Positions 33,342 to 42,381 of a stretch of DNA of 64,000 nucleotides are shown piece after piece. The position numbers and the translations under genes are program-made. The notes beneath the pieces are model-generated. The model saw nothing but the letters and a program-made list of their open reading frames with translations, was not told where the DNA came from and did not search any database. The first letter of the stretch is position 1; every line of letters starts with the position of its first letter. Location of the stretch: assembly GCA_900550475.1 (NCBI GenBank), contig URSA01000013.1, positions 1 to 64,000 on the forward strand, written 5' to 3'. This stretch comes from an uncultured Lachnospiraceae bacterium. Its GTDB lineage: Bacteria > Bacillota > Clostridia > Lachnospirales > Lachnospiraceae.

Positions 33342-34601
33342 TCACCCGGGCTCAGCTATGCGGCTGACAGCCACATAGATGCGGGAGATGGCATACCAGG
33401 TGGCAAAGTCCGTGACGCCTGTCCGGGGAAGCCCGAAGATCTCCTGAAAGACGCGCACCGCCTCGGCAGTCCGGGGGCCGTAGATGCCGTCAGCCACCAG
33501 AGTGGGAATGGCGGGATAGTTTTCCGCGATGCGGTTTAGCTGCTGCTGCAGCTGGCGGACTTTTTCGCCGGAGGAGCCGATGGTCAGGTTGTAGCCCGGG
33601 AAGGAGGTGGGAACGCCGGAGATCACATCCGCAGAGTTGATATACATGTCGTTGCCGTAGTAGTAGCGGATGATCTCGATGGCGGAATAGCCCTCATCGC
33701 CCAGGTACTTGGAGCCCCACTGGCTCAGACCGGAGCAGGTGACCCGCCTGCCGTCGCAGTAGGAGGTGAAGATGGGCTGGCGCACCCCGGGGCGGGACAG
33801 GTAATTGTTGAAGATATTGTCCACAAGTCTGTCTATGTTCTCGTAGGTATTGCGGCCGTAGATCCACTTCTGGTCGTAAGCGGTGGAGCTTGTGATCGTA
33901 AAGTCGTACCCCCTGTTCCGGTACCACTCCGTGTAAACCCGGTTAAGGGTGAAGGACATGATTGCCAGTATGTTGGCGTAGATGGTCGCCTCTGACCAGG
34001 TGGAGTAGATTTCGGAGGAGGCAACGTTCTTGATGTAGTCGGTGTACTTGACCCAGTAGTCGGCGGCTGTCCGGTCGGAGGGCGCGCCGTCATGGACGAT
34101 GACAAACTCGGGGACGACCACCCGGCTCAATACGATCTCCCCGGTCTCGTCCACGGGCTTCACTTCCGCCTCGGGAATTTTGGGAGGATATTCGCCCCAG
34201 AGCGTGTGGGCGGGGATGATGACCCGTTTCTCCTCTTCCTCCGTGGCGGCGAGCGGATTCATGCGGATGGGCTGCTGGGAGAGGGTGTCGGAAAAAAGCT
34301 CGGAACCTGAGACGGAAACCGGCTCATATCTGGGGGCGGTGATGACGAGATTGTACTCGGAGTAGGGCTGCACCTCACTGTCCGGGTCGAAGCTGTACTC
34401 GACGGGTGGTGTGGGGAGGGAGACAATGTCCGTCAGACCGGAAATGTCCGTGGTAAGTTCTGCCAGCGTCTCTCCCGGATTGCCTGCGGAGGAGATGGAC
34501 ACCACAGCGCCGGCAATGGGAATCTGCCCCAGCGCGGAGGTGACCGAAATGCGCATGGATCCGGTGTCCGGCATCTGGGCGGTCTGTAAAACTTTTTGCA
34601 T
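33342..34601 (-). CDS. SleC-like spore cortex-lytic enzyme
   Basis: The protein is 419 residues with the domain order of clostridial SleC. An N-terminal carboxypeptidase-regulatory-like beta domain (about 1-125) includes LPTPPVEYSFDPDSE, followed by HTLWGEYPPKIPEAEVKP. A SpoIID/LytB-like lytic domain (about 150-330) has NVASSEIYSTW with the candidate catalytic Glu, and SFTLNRVYTEWYRNRGYDFT. A C-terminal peptidoglycan-binding domain contains GSSGEKVRQLQQQLNRI and DGIYGPRTAEAVRVFQ. SleC is stored as a proenzyme and degrades cortex during germination. The gene suggests a spore former. I start at ATG 34601, with GAGG 7 bases upstream. Confidence 0.85.
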   Translation of the reverse strand: MQKVLQTAQMPDTGSMRISVTSALGQIPIAGAVVSISSAGNPGETLAELTTDISGLTDIVSLPTPPVEYSFDPDSEVQPYSEYNLVITAPRYEPVSVSGSELFSDTLSQQPIRMNPLAATEEEEKRVIIPAHTLWGEYPPKIPEAEVKPVDETGEIVLSRVVVPEFVIVHDGAPSDRTAADYWVKYTDYIKNVASSEIYSTWSEATIYANILAIMSFTLNRVYTEWYRNRGYDFTITSSTAYDQKWIYGRNTYENIDRLVDNIFNNYLSRPGVRQPIFTSYCDGRRVTCSGLSQWGSKYLGDEGYSAIEIIRYYYGNDMYINSADVISGVPTSFPGYNLTIGSSGEKVRQLQQQLNRIAENYPAIPTLVADGIYGPRTAEAVRVFQEIFGLPRTGVTDFATWYAISRIYVAVSRIAEPG

Positions 34602-34653
34602 AGAAGAACCTCGGTAGAAATTCACTTACAGCCATTATATGCAGAAAATATGT

Positions 34654-34682
34654 TTGCGTGATATATGGTGCAATGCTATAAT
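34654..34682 (+). promoter_or_regulatory. Promoter of the DUF5717 operon
   Basis: TTGCGT (34654-34659), 17 bp and TATAAT (34677-34682). It would drive the four genes 34717-41613. Confidence 0.7.
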
Positions 34683-34716
34683 GAGAAGAGAAATTTGTCA
34701 AAAGAGGGTGAGCGGC

Positions 34717-37700
34717 ATGCAGGAAGTGATAGACAGACTTTTGGAGGGGAACTTTGATTATGAAAACGGTTCTCTTGATTTTTCGTGCACAAAGCTGGAG
34801 CTCACCATAAAAAAAGGCGAGTGTGTCCGCGGGTCTTTCCGGATCTATGCGGGAAGCGGACGCTATACCAAAGGAAGCGTGATTTCCTCCGACGGCAGGA
34901 TGGAGTGCCTCACCCCGGAATTTGTGGGCTGTGAGGAAGAAATCTCCTATTGTTTTCACGGTGAAAACATGGAGGAGGGGGATGTTGTAAAGGGCGAGTT
35001 CTATGTGATCAGCAATCAGGGAGAATATTATCTTCCCTTTGTGGTCACGGTGGAGTATGCGGTGCTGACCTCCTCCTTGGGTAATATCCGCAACCTCTTT
35101 CACTTTGCAAATCTGGTAAAGACAAGCCCCACGGAGGCTGTGGATATCTTTTATTCCCCTGATTTCAAAAATGTGTTCAACGGAAGCGACTGGCAGTATT
35201 ACGACTATTACCGGGGACTGTCCGCATTTCAGGGCAACAGACAGAATATCGAGGAATTTCTCATCGGCATTAACAAAAAACAGAAGATAGAGTACCTGAC
35301 GGATGCCACGGAGCTTAGGGTGGAGGAGCCGGAGGGAGTTGTGGAGCTTTCTTTGACGATCACCAGAAACGGCTGGGGCTATACGAACCTGGCGGTCAGC
35401 ACGGAGGGAGAGTTTGTTTTCACGGAGATCGACACCGTTACGGAGGCGGATTTTGCGGGAAACAGGTTCCGGCTTCCCGTATACATAGACAGCCGCCGTC
35501 TCCACGACGGAAATAATTTCGGCGAGGTACGGCTTTGCAGCGGATGTGACGAGATCAAAATTCCTGTAACGGTCAAATACAGAGGCGCGGGAAAGGCCGG
35601 AAGGCGCAGCGTGGAGAGTGACCGGCAGACCGTGCAGCTGATGCAGTATTATCAGGCGTTCCGGTTAAAGCGGATCAGCACCGACACATGGATGAAGGAG
35701 AGCGGCAAGCTGGTGGAGCGCATGATCTCGGCGGACGACAAAGATATGGCGGCGAGACTGTTTCAGGCGCAGCTCCTTGTGACGGAGGAGCGTTTCAATG
35801 AGGCACAGTGGATTCTGGATCATGTAGCGGATATGCTGGATCGGGAGGAACGAAGGGATCCCGTGACCGAGGCGTACTATCTCTACCTGACCACCCTGAT
35901 CCACCGGGAGGAGTCCTATGTGAACCGGATCGCGGAGCAGGTGGAGAGCCTATATAAGAAAAACCGGGGAGAATGGCGGCTGGCGTGGCTTCTTTTGTAT
36001 CTCTCCGAGGAATATAACCGCAGCTTTACCAAGAAATGGATGTTTTTGGAGGAGCAGTACGAGAGGGGCTGCAGCAGCCCGATCATATATATAGAAGCGC
36101 TGCTGCTGGTTAACCTAAGCCCCGCGCTTCTCATCAAGCTGGGAGCCTTTGAACGGCAGGTGCTCTGGTTCGGCGCGCGCAATGAGATGCTTTCCGGGGA
36201 TGTGATCATGCAGTTTCTGTATCTGATGGCAAAAGAGCGGGAGTATTCGTCCCTTCTGTACCGGACGCTGGTGACCTGCTATCAGACCAGAGCCGATGTG
36301 CGGGTTTTGCAGGAGATCTGCAGCCAGCTGATCAAGGGCGGAAAGACCGGAAAGCAGTATTTCAAATGGTATAAGCGCGGCGTGGAGCAGGAGCTTCGCA
36401 TTACCAGACTCTACGAGCATTATCTGATGAGCGTGGACAGAAACACCACCGAGGCGCTGCCCAAGATGGTGCTGATGTATTTTTCCTATCAGAACAATCT
36501 GGACTATGAGCTGGCGTCCTTTTTGTACGCCAATGTGCACCGCAACAGGGCAGGCTTCCCCGAGCTTTATGAAAGCTACCGGAACCAGACGGAACAGTTT
36601 ATGCTGGAGCAGATCCTGAAAAGAAGGATCAACCGGGATCTGGCATATTTGTATAAGAATCTGCTGGAGCCGCAGATGATCACGCCCCGGATCGCGGAGG
36701 GACTTGCGGAGCTGGTGTTTATGAACAGCGTGCAGACGGAGCAGCCGGGAATCCGCTTTGCGGTGGTCTGCGGACAGGGAAAGAAGGATACGGAATACTA
36801 CCCCCTGACGGACGGAAGGGCGCTGGTGCCCATGCCTGGCACGGAGGACAGGATCCTGTTTGAGGACACCTGCCACAACCGCTATATTTCCGATGTTTCC
36901 TACACGGTGGAGAAGCTTATGCTGCCGGGTAAGCTCGTGAAGCTCATCGCTCCCATGGTGGGCGACAGCCGCAATCTGAATCTGTATCTCTGCATGAACG
37001 GCAGGGAGGTCGCGGAGGTGACGGCGGAGAACGAGGAGCGGTTCGGCTTCCTCCTGCAGGATGAGGACATTACGGATGAGGTGAAGCGTGATATCGGCAT
37101 GCGCCTTATGAAGTACGATTACGAGAATGACAAGATCAAGGAGCTGGACGATTATCTGGAGCAGGTCCGGCCGGAGCTTCTGAACGGAAAGGAACGGAAC
37201 GACGTCCTGCACTATCTGGTACTGCGGGGAAAGGAGAGCATCGCTTACGACTGGCTTTCATGGTACGGCCCTTATGGCATGGACGCCAAGACGCTGATGC
37301 GGCTTTGCAGCAGACTGATCAAGAACAATGAGTTTGTGGAGGACAGCGTGATTTTGGAGGGCGTCCGCTATGCATTCCGGCGCGGCAAGTACGATGAGCA
37401 TTGCCTGCGGTATCTCTCCCTCTATCTGCGGGGGATGACCAAGGAATTGCGGGATGTATACAAGGCGGCGGAGGACTTCAACGTAGATACCTATGAGCTG
37501 TGTGAGAAGATGCTGATTCAGATGCTGTTCTCCGGCTCGTTTGTGGGGGAGAAAATGCAGATTTTCCGCAGCTATGTGGCAGGCGGCGCAAAGCCGGATG
37601 TGGAGGAGGCATTCCTTTCCCAGTGCGCTTATGATTATTATGTGAAGGACAGACTGACGGACGGCTATGTGTTTGAGGAGATGGCGAGGCTGCAGCGTCA

Positions 37701-38280
37701 GGGAGAGATCCTTCACCGTGTCTGCAAGCTGGCATTCATCAAGTATTATGCGGAGAACAGGAGCGTTGTGACACCGGAGGAAGAGGTGTTTTTGCGGGAG
37801 TACATACGGGAGCTTCTGGCGGACAGGATCCGGCTTAAAATGTTCCTTGAGTTTGCGGAGCTGGACGATGCCATAAGGGAGCAGATGGCTGACCGGACGA
37901 TTGTGGAATACAAGGCACAGCCGGGAGTGCGCGCCGTGATGCACTACTGTCTGGAGCATGCGGAGGGCGAGGAGCCGGAGTATCTGACCGAGGAGATGAA
38001 CGAGGTCTACGGCGGCGTGTGCTTTAAGGATTTTGTGCTGTTCTTCGGGGAACGGCTGCAATATTACATCGTGGAAGAGAGCGAGGGGGAGGAGCAGCTC
38101 ACGGAGAGCGCTACCATCCGGAAGAGCGACACCGGCAGCATGGGAGCGGAGGGAAAGTTCAATCTGCTCAATGATATCAGCATCAGCGGCACGCTGCAGG
38201 ACTATGAGACGGTGGATAAGCTGCTCGCGGAATACCAGTACAAGGAATTTATGAAAAACGGGCTGTTTGCATTGAGGTAG
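34717..38280 (+). CDS. DUF5717 family protein (1187 residues)
   Basis: I recognise this as DUF5717, a large protein known to me from Lachnospiraceae and without a function. Residues about 1-110 and 195-285 look like two beta-sandwich domains (KLELTIKKGECVRGSFRIYA; GVVELSLTITRNGWGYTNLA). From about residue 300 to 1140 the chain is helical with repeated hairpins, like a TPR-type solenoid. There is no signal peptide and no membrane helix. I start at ATG 34717 because GAGGGTGAG precedes it and the promoter ends at 34682. It is the first gene of a four-gene operon with an Hsp70-like protein (38304), a TPR-like protein (39579) and a membrane coiled-coil protein (40423). A scaffold role is inferred only. 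Confidence 0.8.
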   Translation: MQEVIDRLLEGNFDYENGSLDFSCTKLELTIKKGECVRGSFRIYAGSGRYTKGSVISSDGRMECLTPEFVGCEEEISYCFHGENMEEGDVVKGEFYVISNQGEYYLPFVVTVEYAVLTSSLGNIRNLFHFANLVKTSPTEAVDIFYSPDFKNVFNGSDWQYYDYYRGLSAFQGNRQNIEEFLIGINKKQKIEYLTDATELRVEEPEGVVELSLTITRNGWGYTNLAVSTEGEFVFTEIDTVTEADFAGNRFRLPVYIDSRRLHDGNNFGEVRLCSGCDEIKIPVTVKYRGAGKAGRRSVESDRQTVQLMQYYQAFRLKRISTDTWMKESGKLVERMISADDKDMAARLFQAQLLVTEERFNEAQWILDHVADMLDREERRDPVTEAYYLYLTTLIHREESYVNRIAEQVESLYKKNRGEWRLAWLLLYLSEEYNRSFTKKWMFLEEQYERGCSSPIIYIEALLLVNLSPALLIKLGAFERQVLWFGARNEMLSGDVIMQFLYLMAKEREYSSLLYRTLVTCYQTRADVRVLQEICSQLIKGGKTGKQYFKWYKRGVEQELRITRLYEHYLMSVDRNTTEALPKMVLMYFSYQNNLDYELASFLYANVHRNRAGFPELYESYRNQTEQFMLEQILKRRINRDLAYLYKNLLEPQMITPRIAEGLAELVFMNSVQTEQPGIRFAVVCGQGKKDTEYYPLTDGRALVPMPGTEDRILFEDTCHNRYISDVSYTVEKLMLPGKLVKLIAPMVGDSRNLNLYLCMNGREVAEVTAENEERFGFLLQDEDITDEVKRDIGMRLMKYDYENDKIKELDDYLEQVRPELLNGKERNDVLHYLVLRGKESIAYDWLSWYGPYGMDAKTLMRLCSRLIKNNEFVEDSVILEGVRYAFRRGKYDEHCLRYLSLYLRGMTKELRDVYKAAEDFNVDTYELCEKMLIQMLFSGSFVGEKMQIFRSYVAGGAKPDVEEAFLSQCAYDYYVKDRLTDGYVFEEMARLQRQGEILHRVCKLAFIKYYAENRSVVTPEEEVFLREYIRELLADRIRLKMFLEFAELDDAIREQMADRTIVEYKAQPGVRAVMHYCLEHAEGEEPEYLTEEMNEVYGGVCFKDFVLFFGERLQYYIVEESEGEEQLTESATIRKSDTGSMGAEGKFNLLNDISISGTLQDYETVDKLLAEYQYKEFMKNGLFALR

Positions 38281-38303
38281 GCTGTTCGGGAAAGGGAGTT
38301 ACA

Positions 38304-39578
38304 GTGAAGGACAAGTTGATCGTAGGCTATGATCTGGGTGACCGGTATTCGCAGATCAGCTATTGGACAAATGAAGGAACAGAGCCGGAAACCTTGTCCA
38401 TGGTTGCGGGCGGAGAGAGCTACAATATTCCGACCCTGCTGTGCAAGCGGCAGGGGGTGAGCCAGTGGTTTTTCGGAAAGGACGCCCGGAAACGCGCCGG
38501 ACAGGACGACAGCTTCTTAATCCGGGATCTGGTTTCCCTCGCAAGGGCGGGCGAGCCGGTGAAGGTGGAGGAAGAAGAATTTGATCCGACGGCGCTTCTG
38601 ACGCTGTTTGTGAAGCGCAGCATGGCGCTTCTGACCGCCACATGCGGGACGGACAGAATGGAAGGGCTGATGATCACCTGTGAAAAGCTGGACGGCAGGA
38701 TGGTGGAAATTCTGAATGAGGTGGTGTCCAGACTGGATCTTAAGGCGGGACACATCTATTTTCAGGGGCATGTGGAGAGCTTTTACTACTACACAATCCA
38801 TCAGCCGGAGGAACTTTGGAGCAGACAGGTGATGGTGTTTGACCGCCGTGGGGACGAGGTGTGCGTCTACCGGCTGGAGTGCAACCGCAGAACCACGCCC
38901 GTGGTGGCGTTTGTGGACGAGGAGACCTATCCGCTCCCGGATCCGGGAAAGACAGTGGAGGAGCTGACGCCCGACGAGAGCGGGCGCATGGATGAGCAGT
39001 TTCTGGAGATTTTGAAAACCTCCTGCGAGGGACGGCTGATCTCCTCCGCCTATCTGATCGGAGAGGGCTTCGACGAGGAGTGGATGAAGGAATCCCTGCG
39101 TTATCTTTGCAGGGGGCGCAGGGTTTTTCAGGGAAACAATCTGTATAGCAAGGGCGCCTGCTTTGCCATGCGGGAGAAGCTTTCCGCAAGCGATGTGGGC
39201 AGGACGCATGTATTTCTGGGTAATGAAAAGCTCAAGGCAAATGTGGGAATGCGCCTGCTGAGACAGGGTGAGGAATCCTATTACGCGCTTCTGGATGCGG
39301 GGCAGAGCTGGTTTGACGTACACGCAGAGCTGGATTTTATGCTGGTGGAGGAGAACACCTTTTCCCTGATTGTCACGCCCCTAAACGGCAGGAACGTAAA
39401 GCATGCCACGGTGACGCTGGATGGGCTTTCCATCAGAAAGGGCGCGGCGTCGAGGCTGCATATGGAGATGCATATGTCGTCTGAAACCTGCATTGAGATG
39501 GAGATTGAGGACAGAGGCTTCGGGGAGATCTTCCCCGCCAGCTATCAGAAATGGACGGAGAGTTTTGAGGTAGAGTAA
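38304..39578 (+). CDS. DUF5716 family protein, divergent Hsp70-like ATPase fold
   Basis: The protein is 424 residues with a GTG start (AAAGGGAG upstream). The first 270 residues follow the Hsp70 nucleotide-binding domain: VGYDLGDRYSQISYW (phosphate 1), IPTLLCKRQGVSQWFFGKDA (like PSVV...VGxxAK), SRLDLKAGHIYFQGHVESFY (like the EPTAAALAY helix), VMVFDRRGDEVCVYRLE (phosphate 2) and AYLIGEGFDEEWMKESL (adenosine loop). The glycines of DLGGGT are replaced by DRRGDE, so ATP hydrolysis may be weak or lost. The last 120 residues are beta-rich, as in an Hsp70 substrate domain. It sits 23 bases after DUF5717. The function is unknown; a dedicated chaperone-like or actin-like partner of DUF5717 is my inference. 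Confidence 0.8.
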   Translation: MKDKLIVGYDLGDRYSQISYWTNEGTEPETLSMVAGGESYNIPTLLCKRQGVSQWFFGKDARKRAGQDDSFLIRDLVSLARAGEPVKVEEEEFDPTALLTLFVKRSMALLTATCGTDRMEGLMITCEKLDGRMVEILNEVVSRLDLKAGHIYFQGHVESFYYYTIHQPEELWSRQVMVFDRRGDEVCVYRLECNRRTTPVVAFVDEETYPLPDPGKTVEELTPDESGRMDEQFLEILKTSCEGRLISSAYLIGEGFDEEWMKESLRYLCRGRRVFQGNNLYSKGACFAMREKLSASDVGRTHVFLGNEKLKANVGMRLLRQGEESYYALLDAGQSWFDVHAELDFMLVEENTFSLIVTPLNGRNVKHATVTLDGLSIRKGAASRLHMEMHMSSETCIEMEIEDRGFGEIFPASYQKWTESFEVE

Positions 39579-40412
39579 GTGAGCAGAGTGATTTTATGTA
39601 CAGGTGAGTACGCCAAAACTCCATACTATTTTGAAAATCTGGGCATCCGCGTATTCTCGGCGGAGGAGCTGTGCTATGTGCTGAAGGAAAATGCTTTTCT
39701 GTTGGACAGGGAGATTCTGGACAAGAAGCTGGTGCGCTTTATCGACGAGAGCCTGGGGCTTTCGGAGCTGGCGGCGCAGCTGTACCCCATGCTGCACAGA
39801 AAGGTTTCCGTGAGCGCCTTTGTGGGAGTCATTCTGGAATATGTGGGCTTCTATGACGGCGATACGGTGAAGAAAACAGAGGAGATCTACCGGGCGGGCG
39901 CCAACCTGAACGTATATGAAAAGCTGAAAAGCCGGGTGGATCACATGGTGGAGAGCGGGCGCTATGCGAACGCGCTGGCGGAGTATGATGCGCTGCTCAT
40001 GCAGCTTCCCGAGGGGGAGAAGGAGCTAAGCTCCGCCATCCTGCACAATATGGGCGTGGCGTTCTGCGGATTGTTTGCGTTTGAGAGCGCGGAGAAGCGG
40101 TTCCGTGCCGCCTATGACCTGATCCCGCGGCAGGACGAGCTGGTCTGTGCGCTGGCGGCAAAGCGCATGTCCATGGAGGAGGATGACTATATCGCCTACG
40201 CGGCGGGCTTCCCCGAGTATTACGAGGAGACGCTTGAGGTGGAAAAGAAGGTCGAAGTGCTGCGCAGGCAGTTTGAGGAGAGCGAACAGGAAGCGGAGCT
40301 TGCGGAATGTCTTTCCCACAAGGAGGACGGAAGCGTCGCGCTTTATTATGAGGAGATGGACAGGATCGCACAGAGATTGAAGGAAGAGTACCGGACGAGC
40401 GTGACCGGCTGA
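39579..40412 (+). CDS. TPR-like helical protein, unknown function
   Basis: The protein is 277 residues. The GTG start follows the stop of the DUF5716 gene directly, with GAGGTAGAG inside the previous gene. Residues about 1-85 form a compact domain (VILCTGEYAKTPYYFENLGI). From about 95 to 240 there are TPR-like hairpins (ANALAEYDALLMQLPEGEKE, HNMGVAFCGLFAFESAEKRF). The C-terminus is acidic and helical. There is no signal peptide or membrane helix. No family name comes to mind. Co-translation with the Hsp70-like gene suggests that the two products work together, as TPR co-chaperones do with Hsp70, but this is inference. Confidence 0.75.
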   Translation: MSRVILCTGEYAKTPYYFENLGIRVFSAEELCYVLKENAFLLDREILDKKLVRFIDESLGLSELAAQLYPMLHRKVSVSAFVGVILEYVGFYDGDTVKKTEEIYRAGANLNVYEKLKSRVDHMVESGRYANALAEYDALLMQLPEGEKELSSAILHNMGVAFCGLFAFESAEKRFRAAYDLIPRQDELVCALAAKRMSMEEDDYIAYAAGFPEYYEETLEVEKKVEVLRRQFEESEQEAELAECLSHKEDGSVALYYEEMDRIAQRLKEEYRTSVTG

Positions 40413-40422
40413 AAGGAAATCT

Positions 40423-41613
40423 ATGGGGCTTTTGAAGTGGCTGTTTGGCAGCAGGAAAAAAGAGAAGGAAGAGGAGCAGCAGGAGGACTGGGACAAGCTT
40501 GTATGCAGGCGGGATCAGATCGACATTGACGATGAGATCGAGAGAACCAGATACCTGACAAGCTGCATGGAGCAGCTCGGGGAGGCGGAGAAGGAGATCA
40601 ATCTTCTGTCAGGGGAGTATTCCCTTGTGACCTCCTACCTGACGGATATGGAGGAGATTGAGTCCCTGCCGCAGGAGCAGGCGGAGGAGATCAAGTCGGT
40701 CGCCGGAAAGATGCTTGCGCTTGAAAAGGAGAGACAGCGCTATCTGGACAAAAAGGAGCGCATGACGGACAGCGAGTACCACAAGATGCGCGCACAGGAG
40801 GACGAGGCAGAGAAGGGTATCGCAAAGTTGAAGGAAGCGGAGCGGTATCAGAAACTGGTAAAGCAGGATCTCGCCAAGCTGGACGGGGAGCGTCACGCCT
40901 ACGGATACCGCAGGAATGAGCTGAGAACTATGCTGGCAAATCTGCGCGGAATGGCGATGATCTGTCTGGTGGCGCTGGCAGTTTGTATTCTCATGCTTCT
41001 GGTGTTACAGTTCGGATTTTCCATGGATACCGCCGTGGGCTATTATGTGGCGGTGGGAGCGGCTGCGGTCGCCATCACGGTCTTGTACCTGAAATACACC
41101 GATGCGGACAGGGAGCTTACCCGGGTGGAGAAGGCGCAGAACAGGCTGATCCAGCTGCAGAACACGGTGAAGATCCGTTACATAAACAATGTGAATCTCC
41201 TGGACTATCTTTATTTGAAATATGATGTGGACAGCGCTGCAAAGCTGCAGCAGCTCTGGGAGCTGTATCAGGCGGAGAAGGAGGAGCGCAGACAGTACGC
41301 GGAGGCGGAGGCAAGGTATGATTACAACAAAAAACAGCTTTCCGCACTGCTTTCGCGGTACAGGGTGAAGGATCCCGACCGTTTTGTGCTCCGCCCGGCG
41401 TCACTGGTGGACAGCAGGGAGATGATAGAGCTGCGCCACGAGCTGATCGTCCGCAGACAGGCGCTGCGCAAGCAGCTTGAGTACAACAAGGAGCTTGCGG
41501 GCACGGCGCAGCAGGAAATCAAGGATATCGCCATGAAGCATCCGCAGTATGCGGCGGAGATCCGGGAGATGCTCGAAAAAGCAGAAAATAGCTTGATTTA
41601 TGAAAATGAGTGA
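40423..41613 (+). CDS. Membrane protein with flanking coiled coils, unknown function
   Basis: The protein is 396 residues. A short basic start (WLFGSRKKEKEEEQQE) is followed by heptad-rich coiled coil to about residue 170. Two membrane helices follow (about 178-200, MICLVALAVCILMLLVLQFG, and 206-226). A second coiled-coil region (about 228-300 and 340-396) completes it. Both termini should face the same side, most likely the cytoplasm. AAAGG precedes the ATG, 10 bases after the previous gene. It is the last gene of the DUF5717 operon and may hold the other products at the membrane. It is not a family I can name. Confidence 0.75.
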   Translation: MGLLKWLFGSRKKEKEEEQQEDWDKLVCRRDQIDIDDEIERTRYLTSCMEQLGEAEKEINLLSGEYSLVTSYLTDMEEIESLPQEQAEEIKSVAGKMLALEKERQRYLDKKERMTDSEYHKMRAQEDEAEKGIAKLKEAERYQKLVKQDLAKLDGERHAYGYRRNELRTMLANLRGMAMICLVALAVCILMLLVLQFGFSMDTAVGYYVAVGAAAVAITVLYLKYTDADRELTRVEKAQNRLIQLQNTVKIRYINNVNLLDYLYLKYDVDSAAKLQQLWELYQAEKEERRQYAEAEARYDYNKKQLSALLSRYRVKDPDRFVLRPASLVDSREMIELRHELIVRRQALRKQLEYNKELAGTAQQEIKDIAMKHPQYAAEIREMLEKAENSLIYENE

Positions 41614-41673
41614 TATATGATTGTGCTGTATGGGGCTCTTTGGGGAAAACAATAAATTAAGAGGAGAAAAACA

Positions 41674-42381
41674 ATGAAGAAACTGGAGCAGCTTTATGAA
41701 GGCAAGGCAAAGAAAGTGTTTAAGACGGATGATCCCGATGTGCTGATCGTGGATTACAAGGACGATGCGACTGCATTCAACGGCGAGAAAAAAGGAACCA
41801 TTGTCGGAAAAGGCGTCATCAACAACAAAATGACCAACCATGTGTTTAAGATGCTGGAAAAAGAGGGCGTTCCCACACACTTCATTGAGGAGCTGAGCGA
41901 CAGGGAAACCGCAGTAAAGAGAGTGGAGATCGTACCCCTTGAGGTGATTATCCGCAACGTGGCGGCAGGCAGCTTTTCCAAGAGATTGGGCGTGCCGGAG
42001 GGTACTCCGTTTGCAGAGCCGACTATCGAATTTTCCTACAAGAACGATGAACTGGGCGATCCCCTCATCAACGCTTATTTTGCAAGAGCGCTGAACCTTG
42101 CAACATGGGAGGAGATCGAGACCATCAAGAAGTATGCGTTCAAGGTAAACGAGGTGCTGAAGGCTTATTTCCTGCAGGCAGACATGAAGCTCATAGATTT
42201 TAAGATCGAGTTTGGACGTTATCACGGACAGATCATTCTGGCGGACGAGACCTCACCGGATACCTGCCGTCTGTGGGATGTCCATACCAATGAGAAGCTT
42301 GACAAGGACCGCTTCCGCAGGGATCTTGGCAATGTGGAGGAAGCATACAACGAAGTATTCAAGCGTTTGGGGTTGGCATAA
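41674..42381 (+). CDS. purC: Phosphoribosylaminoimidazole-succinocarboxamide synthase
   Basis: The protein is 235 residues. SAICAR synthetase joins aspartate to CAIR in purine synthesis. Family segments seen: [54 protein letters not shown] and [22 protein letters not shown] lies upstream of the ATG. The stop shares one base with purF (42381), so purC-purF-purB are translated as a coupled operon. Confidence 0.97.
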   Translation: MKKLEQLYEGKAKKVFKTDDPDVLIVDYKDDATAFNGEKKGTIVGKGVINNKMTNHVFKMLEKEGVPTHFIEELSDRETAVKRVEIVPLEVIIRNVAAGSFSKRLGVPEGTPFAEPTIEFSYKNDELGDPLINAYFARALNLATWEEIETIKKYAFKVNEVLKAYFLQADMKLIDFKIEFGRYHGQIILADETSPDTCRLWDVHTNEKLDKDRFRRDLGNVEEAYNEVFKRLGLA

